From: Granulosicoccus sp.
GTDB lineage: Bacteria > Pseudomonadota > Gammaproteobacteria > Granulosicoccales > Granulosicoccaceae
DNA: 43,533 bases
Direction: 5' to 3'
Assembly: GCA_023301725.1 (NCBI GenBank)
Contig: JALZUD010000052.1
Coordinates: 1 to 43,533 of the forward strand
Position 1 is the stretch's first letter. Every line of letters starts with the position of its first letter. This document shows, one piece after another, positions 36,334 to 43,533 of the stretch. A program made the translations under genes and the position numbers. The notes under the pieces are model-generated. The model made no database searches. It was not told the origin of the DNA and saw only the letters and a program-made list of their open reading frames with translations.

Positions 36334-38607
36334 TCAGTCCGCACCTCGAACCGATATAGGTGCATCAGGATCAGGACGAACAAATTTCTGCACCATGACG
36401 GCTGCCGCAGCGATAACCACCCCAATAAGATCCGATACGAAACCACCTTCTATCATGAACAATGCAGCAGCTAACAAGGCGAGCCGCAGGAACCAGGCAG
36501 CACGAGAACCCATAAACCAACCCTGCACACCCGCTGACAATAAAAACACGCCAGCGATAGCCGTTACCGATGCCAGAACCACTAGATACCACGCACCCTC
36601 CATCAAGATCGCGCTGTTGTAGAAGAACATAAACGGTACGATGAAAGCTGCAATGCCAATTTTAAATGAGGCGAACGAGGTTTCCATCGGATTGGCTCCC
36701 GAGATACCCGCAGCGGCATAACTTGCCAGCGCCACAGGCGGCGTTATTGCCGACAACACAGCAAAATAGAAGACAAAGAAATGTGCCGTCAGCTGTGGAA
36801 TACCCAGCTGCACCAAACCCGGAGCAACTACAGATGCAGCCACCGCGTAGGCCGCCGTAGTGGGCATCCCCATACCCAGTAGAATGGATATACACATAGC
36901 AAAGAACAGAGCTAGCAATTGAGAAGACTCTGCAATACCCAGCAACAAACTGGAGAAGCGTGCACCAACACCTGTTAACGAGATAACGCCCACAATGATG
37001 CCAGCACAAGCACACACTGCAATGATTTGAACAGACATGACACCGGCCATTTCAAAGGCTTTGGTGATTTTACGAGGCCCCATGCGATGCGGCGTTAGCC
37101 AGGACACAACCGCTGCGGCAACCGTGGCCAACGTACCAGCACGAATAACCGAGTAACCCGCGAATAGGGCGTAAATAAGGATGATGATGGGTAGAAACAG
37201 ATAAACCTGTTTGATCAGAACGGCCACTTTCGGCAGTTCGTCCTCGCGCATGCCACGCATGCCCAGCTTGGCAGCTTCAAAGTCCACCATGAAGTACACC
37301 GACACAAAATACAACACGGCAGGCAGGATGGCTGCAACAGCGATGTCGGTGTAAGGAATGCCAGTTATTTCAGCCATGATAAACGCACCCGCACCCATGA
37401 TCGGCGGCATGATCTGCCCACCAGTGGATGCAGCAGCCTCCACAGCACCTGCTGTTTTAGCCGGATAACCCACTTTCTTCATCAACGGTATGGTCAGTGA
37501 GCCCGTAGCCACCACGTTGCCCGCTGAGGTGCCGTTAATCATGCCCATGAGTCCAGAGGCAAAAATAGCCACCTTCGCAGGACCGCCGCGCGCACGCCCC
37601 GCTAGAGCAAACGCAAAATTTACGAAGTAATCACCCACTTTTGAGGCTTGCAGGAAGGCTGCAAATATAATGAACAGGATGATATAGGTTGACGACACAG
37701 CAGTGGTGGGCCCTAGTATTCCGGCATCGGTGTACACCTGCGAGAAAAAACGCGCCCAATCAATTTTTGGAGAATTTAAAAAACCCGGCAGCAAATGCCC
37801 AACAAAAACATAGACAAGGAAAATACCAGCAATAATAATTAATGCAAGCCCGGTAACTCTGCGCGTTAATTCCATGATGAGTGCAGAGCCTGCAACCGCT
37901 GCCAGTGAAATACCAATGGGCGCAAACGGTGTGCCGGTTGAGTTTCGCATTAGGGTGCCGTACATCGTCACCAGATAGATAGCCACAGCCAATGCACATA
38001 CACCTAGCACAACATCGGGCAAGGCGTAAAAAGTGCGCGGTGTTTTATCGAGCCAGCCGAGCACAATGCCGCCAAATGTGGCAACAATAAGTGGAATACC
38101 AAACCAGTAAATTTCCGGCTGACGGTATTCTTCAGCAATACCATTCCACATAGCGCCATCAGCAATGCGCAAACCAATGTTGATGCCAGCCGCGCAAGCC
38201 ACAAGGCCTAGCAGCAAAAATACCAGCCCCGCTACAAGGGCGGCTTTTGATTCTTTTTGATTGACGTTTTCAACGAAGCTGAGTCGAGGACCGAACAACA
38301 GAAAACCTAGTACCAATGCCCCAGCAACATGCACGATACGAAAGTTCCATGTTTCCAGAGGAAAACTGGGCAGAAACGCCACTTCGATGCCTGTTATGCC
38401 AGACAAAGATAAACCATTGAGCGCTGCCATATGAAACACTGCATACAGTGTCGCCAGGGTGGCAATCAAGACATAGCGCCAACCCTCGAATGTTCGGCGA
38501 TTGGCCTCAACAGGCTCTTCGTCGATGCCTTCAGCAACAACCTGAGTGTTGTTATCGAGAGTTTGCACCGTTTTTTCAGCCATGTTTGATTCCCATACTC
38601 GCAACAA
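36334..38607 (-). CDS. TRAP transporter permease, fused DctQ/DctM (TAXI type)
   Basis: A 757-residue inner-membrane protein with an N-terminal 4-helix DctQ-like part (to about residue 250) joined to a long DctM part. The DctM core signature GLMGMINGTSAGNVVATGSLTIP lies near residues 355-377. Such fused permeases work with TAXI binding proteins and take up substrates using a sodium gradient. The C-terminal region has further helices. The binding-protein gene lies 244 bp upstream on the same strand. The substrate is unknown. Confidence 0.92.
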   Translation of the reverse strand: MLRVWESNMAEKTVQTLDNNTQVVAEGIDEEPVEANRRTFEGWRYVLIATLATLYAVFHMAALNGLSLSGITGIEVAFLPSFPLETWNFRIVHVAGALVLGFLLFGPRLSFVENVNQKESKAALVAGLVFLLLGLVACAAGINIGLRIADGAMWNGIAEEYRQPEIYWFGIPLIVATFGGIVLGWLDKTPRTFYALPDVVLGVCALAVAIYLVTMYGTLMRNSTGTPFAPIGISLAAVAGSALIMELTRRVTGLALIIIAGIFLVYVFVGHLLPGFLNSPKIDWARFFSQVYTDAGILGPTTAVSSTYIILFIIFAAFLQASKVGDYFVNFAFALAGRARGGPAKVAIFASGLMGMINGTSAGNVVATGSLTIPLMKKVGYPAKTAGAVEAAASTGGQIMPPIMGAGAFIMAEITGIPYTDIAVAAILPAVLYFVSVYFMVDFEAAKLGMRGMREDELPKVAVLIKQVYLFLPIIILIYALFAGYSVIRAGTLATVAAAVVSWLTPHRMGPRKITKAFEMAGVMSVQIIAVCACAGIIVGVISLTGVGARFSSLLLGIAESSQLLALFFAMCISILLGMGMPTTAAYAVAASVVAPGLVQLGIPQLTAHFFVFYFAVLSAITPPVALASYAAAGISGANPMETSFASFKIGIAAFIVPFMFFYNSAILMEGAWYLVVLASVTAIAGVFLLSAGVQGWFMGSRAAWFLRLALLAAALFMIEGGFVSDLIGVVIAAAAVMVQKFVRPDPDAPISVRGAD

Positions 38608-38851
38608 GGTTCAAAAGGCATGAACTCTAAGGTTGCATAACATTCCGGCCAAAGGCGGCCCAACTCAACTCAGTAAAATTTCCATGCAGTTCTGTATTTA
38701 CAGCTTTATAAGCTTCTTTGAACTCAAATTTTTATAAACTGCTGGAGTAGAAATTTTTGCACATTTCAAAGACCATCATTCGCAACTACTGCATGTACTT
38801 TTTCTCACAAAAAATTGCGAGCGATGGCCTTCATTCAAAGAATTCTTTGAA

Positions 38852-39850
38852 TTACTTTCCGTTGATCATTGAATCAGGAATGTCAGCACCGGCGTTTTCC
38901 TTGAACCACTTGGCAGCTCCCGGATGCCACATCAGCACAGCATTCTTGTCCCAGTTCTCAGGTACAGTCGAGCGCGCAGCTTTGTGAATACCTAGCATTC
39001 TTTCGTTGTCTGACATAACAATATCGACAACCGCTTCAACGAAGCTTTCAGGCAAATCACAGTTAGCAATGGAGAAATTCCACATAGATACCGAGCGAGC
39101 ATCAGCAGTTAGTGTGGTGTAAGTATCCGCTGCGATACTGAACTCTGCTACCGGAAAGTCTGCAATGATCTTGGCCTGCTCTTCGGCTGTGAACTCAATA
39201 ATGTTGACGTCGGTCTGGACTTCCAACTGACTAACAGCAGGTACCGGAACGCCAGCAGCAAACGCGATAACGTCTAGCAGGCCATCTTGTAGCTGACTAC
39301 CCAGATCAGTCCAGCCACCATTTCGTCGGTCAAATTCCACACCCAATGTCTCCATTATGCGCGGGAAATAGGTGTCAGATGTTGAGCCTGCAGGGCCGAA
39401 GCCAATTTTTGCACCCGCCGGGATATCAGCCACTGTGGTGATGCCAGACGAGGCAAGTGCTGTTACTGAAAACGGCGTTTGGTACATCGGGAACATGGCA
39501 CAGGCATTGTCCATCTGCAGGCCCGGAGCGATAGGATTAGTACCTGCAAGAGACTCGGCAGCCGGCCCCATGGTAGTCATACCGAAAGAGGCGTCACCTG
39601 TATGGACAAGCGCCATATTTTGCATTGGGCCACCCGTGACTTCGCCACCACCCGACAAGCCTAGCTCTTCAGCCACCAGATTGGCCCAACCAGAACCGTA
39701 GGCAAAGTAGGTTCCACCTTGCGATGCGGTACCAACGGTAAAACTTTCGGGCCAACCAGTGCGATCAGCATCCTGCGCCAACAAGGGGCCACAGCCAAGG
39801 GTGACAGCCGCAGCTATTGCCGATGTGGTTAATAGATTATGTAATTTCAT
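38852..39850 (-). CDS. TAXI-family TRAP transporter substrate-binding protein
   Basis: A 332-residue periplasmic binding protein. A signal peptide covers residues 1-25, ending near LLAQ. The pattern FTVGTASQGGTYFAYGSGWANLV near residues 37-59 is the TAXI (TRAP-associated extracytoplasmic immunogenic) motif, and GPAGSTSDTYFPRIMETLGV follows. A very good ribosome site, GGGAGGA, precedes the ATG by 4-5 nt, so high expression is likely. It works with the fused permease that follows after a 244-bp gap with no recognised terminator. Confidence 0.93.
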   Translation of the reverse strand: MKLHNLLTTSAIAAAVTLGCGPLLAQDADRTGWPESFTVGTASQGGTYFAYGSGWANLVAEELGLSGGGEVTGGPMQNMALVHTGDASFGMTTMGPAAESLAGTNPIAPGLQMDNACAMFPMYQTPFSVTALASSGITTVADIPAGAKIGFGPAGSTSDTYFPRIMETLGVEFDRRNGGWTDLGSQLQDGLLDVIAFAAGVPVPAVSQLEVQTDVNIIEFTAEEQAKIIADFPVAEFSIAADTYTTLTADARSVSMWNFSIANCDLPESFVEAVVDIVMSDNERMLGIHKAARSTVPENWDKNAVLMWHPGAAKWFKENAGADIPDSMINGK

Positions 39851-39971
39851 TCATTCCTCCCAGAAGAATTTAGTAGATTCATATTCTGTAATAGCGTCGT
39901 TCCACAAACGCCACACACCTATGAGTATACATCCGGGAACAGGCTGGAAATCAACATCAAATGTCGAAGTT

Positions 39972-41885
39972 CTAGCTTCGATCTTTTATCGGATTGTTCG
40001 AAAACAACTCTAAGAACTGGGTGGTCATGACATCAGCCAGCTGGGCGACATCGTGAATAGTGGTAGCTCGCGAATAGTACTGACGAACATCATGCCCGAT
40101 ACCAATTGCCACCAATTCGACGTCGCTTTGACGTTCGATTTGCGCAATAACATGACGCAAATGTCGTTCAAGGAAACGACCGGGGTTGGTGGACAACGTG
40201 GAATCGTCAATGGGCGCGCCATCGGAGATCATCATCAGAATGCGGCGTTGCTCAGGCCGCTGTAAGAGTCGACCGTGTGCCCATTGAAGTGCCTCTCCAT
40301 CAATGTTCTCTTTTAGTAGCCCCTTGCGCATCATCAAACCCAAATTGACTCGCGCCTGGCGCCAAGGCACATCAGCTGACTTGTACACAATGTGTCGCAA
40401 ATCGTTTAAGCGACCAGGGTTTGTTGGATAACCACCAGCCACCCACTTTTCACGTGATCTGCCACCTTTCCAAGCGCAGGTTGTAAAACCGAGTATTTCA
40501 ACTCGCACGCCACAGCGCTCCAGTGTCGCCGATAGAATATCGGCGCAAACGGCGGCTACCCGTATGGAACGACCATGCATTGATCCCGAATTGTCCAGTA
40601 ACAGTGTCACCACCGTATCTCGAAATGGCGTTTCCGACTCCTGCTTGAATGTCAGAGGCATCATGGGGTCTGTGAGCACACGCACTAATCTGGCTGTATC
40701 GAGCTGACCTTCTTCCAGATCGAACTGCCACGAACGTCTTTGCTGCGCCATTAACACACGTTGCAAGCGATTAGCAAATCGACCCACCGAGCGTTGTAAA
40801 TCGCCCAAATGGGAATCCAGTGTCTGGCGCAGGCGAGCGAGCTCTTCCAGCTCACACAAATCCAACGGTTTTATCACTTCGTCAAATTCTTGCGTATATG
40901 CGTGGTAATCATTGGCTATGCGGTTAACCGCGTCACCATTCACAGAGCGCCATTCGCTACCTGCATTTTCCGAAGAATGCTCTGGCATGTCTTCTTCAGG
41001 TTCGACTGTGTCACTGGCATCGTCTGCACCGTTCTCATCGTCAACCGTATCTGACTCACCATCATCCTCAGTTGAGGTGCTGTCAGATTCACTCATGTCC
41101 GAATCATCTTCAGACACTGACTGCTGATCTGGCGGCTGTTCACTGTCATCAAAATCGTCTTGGGGATCACGCTCCTCGCCATCGTCCAAATGTAGGGAGC
41201 GCAACAACTGACCTAGCGCTTTGGCGAAGCTGCCTTGATCGTTTATATCGAACTGCATCTCATCAAATTTAGGCGCAACATCACTGTCGAGCCACTCTTG
41301 CCAATCCGATAAAGCCTCAGTGGCCGCTGGTGGAAGAGGATCCGAGGCAAGCCGTTTCCTTAAATAAAGGGACAGCGCATGATCTATTCCCAGCCTCGGC
41401 TCCGGAATTTCACCCAGAGATATGGCAGGCTTTCTGATGGTATCCAGCAACACCTGATAGCGGTTGTTCAACGCGGCATGCAAATTTCTACCAACACCTG
41501 CAAACGCTTCGCTACCCAATAGTTCGCAGCGTGTTTGCTCAGCCATGTTATGCAAAAACTGTGATGTTTCAGTGCTTGGCTGAAAACGCCTATGAGTGGC
41601 CGGATCGTGATGTTGTTTATGCAGCGCTATGGCGTCGCTGCGACCTCTGGTTTGTAGGCGCTCGGCCAGCGTTGCATCATCAGGAATGCCTGGCAGTGCC
41701 ATGCCATCGACATCGGAGGCACTGTCATCGAAAGTAAGCTCGATGGATGTGTCTTTTGCCAGAGTACGGGCACAGGCACTGGTAGAACGGCGAAAGCCCC
41801 TACTTAGCGGCGCACCCATTGCAGGGCCCGCGCCAGTGTGGGCCGAATTTACAGGCTTATCAGTATTTGAGCCGTTAGCCGTCAC
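39972..41885 (-). CDS. cobT: CobT-like VWA-domain protein (cobaltochelatase subunit family)
   Basis: The protein resembles CobT, the VWA-domain partner of the AAA+ protein CobS in cobalt insertion during aerobic B12 synthesis. A C-terminal von Willebrand A domain starts with [13 protein letters not shown] (MIDAS residues D and SxS), near 430 in the chain, and ends with the family-typical [17 protein letters not shown]. An acidic linker (about residues 235-310, very rich in Asp, Glu and Ser) lies before it. The frame is open to 41930, but that overlaps CobS by 56 bp. I place the start at GTG 41885 (11-bp overlap); ATG 41819 is also possible. CobN is not nearby, so a MoxR/VWA chaperone role is also possible. 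Confidence 0.88.
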   Translation of the reverse strand: MTANGSNTDKPVNSAHTGAGPAMGAPLSRGFRRSTSACARTLAKDTSIELTFDDSASDVDGMALPGIPDDATLAERLQTRGRSDAIALHKQHHDPATHRRFQPSTETSQFLHNMAEQTRCELLGSEAFAGVGRNLHAALNNRYQVLLDTIRKPAISLGEIPEPRLGIDHALSLYLRKRLASDPLPPAATEALSDWQEWLDSDVAPKFDEMQFDINDQGSFAKALGQLLRSLHLDDGEERDPQDDFDDSEQPPDQQSVSEDDSDMSESDSTSTEDDGESDTVDDENGADDASDTVEPEEDMPEHSSENAGSEWRSVNGDAVNRIANDYHAYTQEFDEVIKPLDLCELEELARLRQTLDSHLGDLQRSVGRFANRLQRVLMAQQRRSWQFDLEEGQLDTARLVRVLTDPMMPLTFKQESETPFRDTVVTLLLDNSGSMHGRSIRVAAVCADILSATLERCGVRVEILGFTTCAWKGGRSREKWVAGGYPTNPGRLNDLRHIVYKSADVPWRQARVNLGLMMRKGLLKENIDGEALQWAHGRLLQRPEQRRILMMISDGAPIDDSTLSTNPGRFLERHLRHVIAQIERQSDVELVAIGIGHDVRQYYSRATTIHDVAQLADVMTTQFLELFSNNPIKDRS

Positions 41886-42858
41886 GATCCGCCAGCTCTT
41901 CACCGAATACGCGCTGGTACAGTTCGGCAATCAGTGTGCGCTCGCCGGGATCGCACTTATTAACGAAGGCCAGCTCTAAAGACAAACCCGGCTCCTTAAA
42001 GAAGGTGAGGTTTTGCGTCCAGGTAATGACGGTACGCGGGCTCATGACGGTTGCCAGATCGCCGTTTCGAAATGCCACCCGCGTAAGGCCAGCTAGTGAA
42101 ACCATCTTTTTGACAAGCTCTCTGCCTTCTTCGTTTTGTAGATGTGGCGCTTTTGCCAACACAACATCAACTTCCTTTTCGGCAGGTAGATAGTTGAGGA
42201 TGGTTGTTATCGACCAACGATCCATTTGTGCCTGGTTGATCTGTTGAGTGCCGTGGTAAAGCCCTGTGGTATCACCTAAACCGACTGTGTTGGCCGTTGC
42301 AAAAAACCGAAAAGCCGGATGAGGTCGGATGACTCTGCTTTGATCTAGCAGTGTGAGTTGACCTGTGGACTCCAGAACTCGCTGGATGACGAACATCACA
42401 TCGGGGCGGCCAGCATCATACTCATCGAAGACTAACGCTACATTGCGCTGGTACGCCCAAGGCAGAATGCCATCCTGAAACTCGGTAACCTGCTTGCCTT
42501 CTTTTAATACAATAGCGTCTTTGCCAATCAAATCGATGCGACTGACGTGGCTATCAAGGTTGATGCGCAAGCAAGGCCAATTCAAACGTGCCGCAACTTG
42601 TTCAATATGGGTGGACTTGCCGGTGCCATGAAAGCCCGAGATGAGCACACGCCAATCGTTGGCAAAGCCTGCCAGTATGGCGAGCGTGGTTCGATGGTCA
42701 AAAAGGTAGCTGCTATCCAGATCGGGCACTTTATCCGTGCGCTGCGAATAGGCTGGAACCTGCAAATCAATATCGAGACCGAACACCTCTCTGACCGAGA
42801 CAGTGGTGTCTGGCATCAGATCGTTCTCTGGTGAGCTTTTTGAGAGTGTGTCGAGCAT
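41875..42858 (-). CDS. cobS: CobS-like AAA+ ATPase (cobaltochelatase subunit family)
   Basis: A 327-residue AAA+ ATPase of the MoxR/CobS branch. Walker A is GFHGTGKST (75-83), Walker B is [10 protein letters not shown] near residues 140-150, and [23 protein letters not shown] near residues 185-207 holds the sensor region typical of CobS. With CobT and CobN it forms the ATP-dependent cobalt chelatase. The start is ATG 42858, or ATG 42816, which leaves [12 protein letters not shown] as in CobS proteins; no strong ribosome site supports either. It overlaps cobT, so the pair is translationally linked. Confidence 0.9.
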   Translation of the reverse strand: MLDTLSKSSPENDLMPDTTVSVREVFGLDIDLQVPAYSQRTDKVPDLDSSYLFDHRTTLAILAGFANDWRVLISGFHGTGKSTHIEQVAARLNWPCLRINLDSHVSRIDLIGKDAIVLKEGKQVTEFQDGILPWAYQRNVALVFDEYDAGRPDVMFVIQRVLESTGQLTLLDQSRVIRPHPAFRFFATANTVGLGDTTGLYHGTQQINQAQMDRWSITTILNYLPAEKEVDVVLAKAPHLQNEEGRELVKKMVSLAGLTRVAFRNGDLATVMSPRTVITWTQNLTFFKEPGLSLELAFVNKCDPGERTLIAELYQRVFGEELADRDG

Positions 42859-43046
42859 GATTGAAAAAAGTAGTTAGTGTAAGTGTCAGTGTATACGTTG
42901 AAAACCTGACGGTCGTTGTTAAAACGAAGGAAATGTTGTCGATAGCTGAATAACGCTGGCTGTATGAGTAAAAAAGGCAGTTCGTCGACCCACGAATTGC
43001 TACTCCTCATTCCCACACAGGCGAAAAATCGACTGTGAACCGAACG

Positions 43047-43350
43047 TGGATTCCCGCCTTTGCGAGAATGGCGAGTGTTCGCAAAAGTGAAGCGCCGCCA
43101 AGGGAATAACTCGCTTCAGCACTGCTGTTCTTCATTACCGCCTAAGCGAAAACTACTGCAAAACGAGCAGGTATTTCCCACCTTCGCGTGCAAGACGCGC
43201 TTTTGCGGGAATAATACTCCATTAAGGGAATGGTACGCCTTGCGTAAATGACGCCTCTTCACATAGGTGCCGCTTTTTTAAGCGAATGACGCGCCTTTGC
43301 GTGAATGAAACTCCTTTGCGCAAATGACGTGCTTTCGCGCAAAGGACCTT
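43047..43350 (+). repeat. Degenerate array of short REP-like units
   Basis: Multiple copies resemble ATTCCCGCCTTTGCG(A/T)GAATGACG. They include CCTTTGCGAGAATGGCG at 43057, GGGAATAACTCGC near 43100, TTGCGTAAATGACGCC near 43234, AAGCGAATGACGCG near 43279, CCTTTGCGTGAATGA near 43294 and CCTTTGCGCAAATGACG near 43313. The units differ in length (about 17-25 bp) and quality, so it is a decayed array. The consensus is similar to interspersed REP/dRS3-type repeats of other proteobacteria. Confidence 0.65.
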
Positions 43351-43358
43351 TCAAGGAC

Positions 43359-43388
43359 CTGGTATGCCCAATACATCAGGCATACCAG
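43359..43388. terminator. Stem-loop after the EF-G-like gene
   Basis: CTGGTATGCC (43359-43368) pairs perfectly with GGCATACCAG (43379-43388) around a 10-nt loop. It lies 28 bp past the stop of the minus-strand EF-G-like gene. There is no T-run on that strand, so it is a weak terminator candidate or an RNA-stabilising 3' hairpin. Confidence 0.55.
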
Positions 43389-43416
43389 AGCAACTCAGCG
43401 CAATGCGTAACCGAAA

Positions 43417-43533
43417 TTACTTGGCAGCTTTGCGCTCTTGAGCTTCCTTGATAACAACGTCTGCAACGTTCTTCGGGCACTGACTGTAGTGACTGAATTC
43501 CATTGAGAACTGGCCACGGCCAGAAGTCATTGT
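43417..43533 (-). CDS. Elongation factor G-like protein, C-terminal fragment
   Basis: The last 38 codons of a minus-strand gene cut by the right edge. The sequence [19 protein letters not shown] then [18 protein letters not shown] and stop TAA (43417-43419) matches the C-terminus of EF-G, the translocation GTPase. The MTSGRG-x-F-x-MEFSHY form is closer to the EF-G2-type paralogs than to the main fusA of E. coli, though that cannot be settled from 38 residues. It is followed by a stem-loop and the REP-like array rather than by tuf. Confidence 0.8.
   Translation of the reverse strand, partial: TMTSGRGQFSMEFSHYSQCPKNVADVVIKEAQERKAAK

Larger units (their letters stand above)
42859..43416. other. 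Intergenic region of about 560 bp
   Basis: No gene is convincing here. From about 43047 the sequence is filled with degenerate REP-like units, and a stem-loop follows at 43359-43388. The left 190 bp (42859-43046) carry the upstream region of cobS, with no clear promoter. Confidence 0.6.

Noticed and set aside
39972..41930. CobT start at the upstream ATG (41930)
   Set aside because: It would overlap CobS by 56 bp and add residues with no resemblance to the family N-terminus; a start at 41885 or 41819 fits better.

Overview
The window looks like a chromosomal segment of a free-living, probably marine, Gram-negative gammaproteobacterium. The left end carries tRNA-Tyr, tRNA-Gly and tRNA-Thr in front of an EF-Tu gene, the arrangement known from the tufB region of gammaproteobacteria. 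An LptE outer-membrane lipoprotein, an AapJQMP amino-acid importer, a TAXI-type TRAP transporter and a CobST pair fit an aquatic heterotroph. No genus can be assigned from sequence reading alone. I see no phage, complete insertion sequence, CRISPR array or rRNA.

Layout. 1-730 (minus): sigma70-like promoter, tRNA-Tyr(GTA), tRNA-Gly(TCC), tRNA-Thr(GGT) and the start of tuf. 930-5171 (minus): aapJ-aapQ-aapM-aapP, with a hairpin terminator or attenuator after aapJ. 5436-6239 (minus): an unassigned lipoprotein. 6426-9186 (plus): citrate synthase, a flavin-reductase-like protein and a 2-hydroxyacid dehydrogenase, tightly packed. 9172-10174 (minus): a secreted DUF302 protein, then lptE. 10278-10362: a strong nested inverted repeat. 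10384-12596 (plus): a single-HKD PLD-family protein overlapping by 4 bp a divergent RNB (RNase II-like) protein. 12674-14119: zwf. 14130-17673 (minus): leuS and an EamA transporter. 17784-19383 (minus): a phosphopantetheinyl transferase and a PhyH dioxygenase.

19477-25029 (plus) encodes an 1850-residue UvrA made of two complete UvrA units with four ABC ATPase modules. It is followed by an N-acetylmuramoyl-alanine amidase gene with a textbook sigma54 (-24/-12) promoter. A 61-bp tandem repeat tract lies at 26630-26842. A PPOX-type flavoprotein comes next, then a polar amino-acid binding protein, a terminator, a hexanucleotide repeat and an ABC permease with no ATPase gene nearby. 29460-30448 is poorly understood: one orphan reading frame, an octanucleotide repeat and a perfect 32-bp palindrome.

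30449-31818 holds two divergent paralogous phosphoribosyltransferases. They are followed by a DUF368 membrane protein, a Bcr/CflA-type exporter overlapping mmsA, a hypoxanthine-DNA-glycosylase-like gene, a TAXI-TRAP transporter (fused permease plus binding protein) and CobS/CobT-like AAA+ and VWA proteins. The right end has a degenerate array of REP-like units and the last 38 codons of an EF-G-like gene on the minus strand.

The best candidates for something undescribed are the coupled PLD/RNB pair with its altered RNB active site, the nested inverted-repeat element beside it, the sigma54 promoter in front of an amidase, and the repeat-bearing leader of the solo ABC permease. The double UvrA is striking, but I believe double-length UvrA proteins exist elsewhere.
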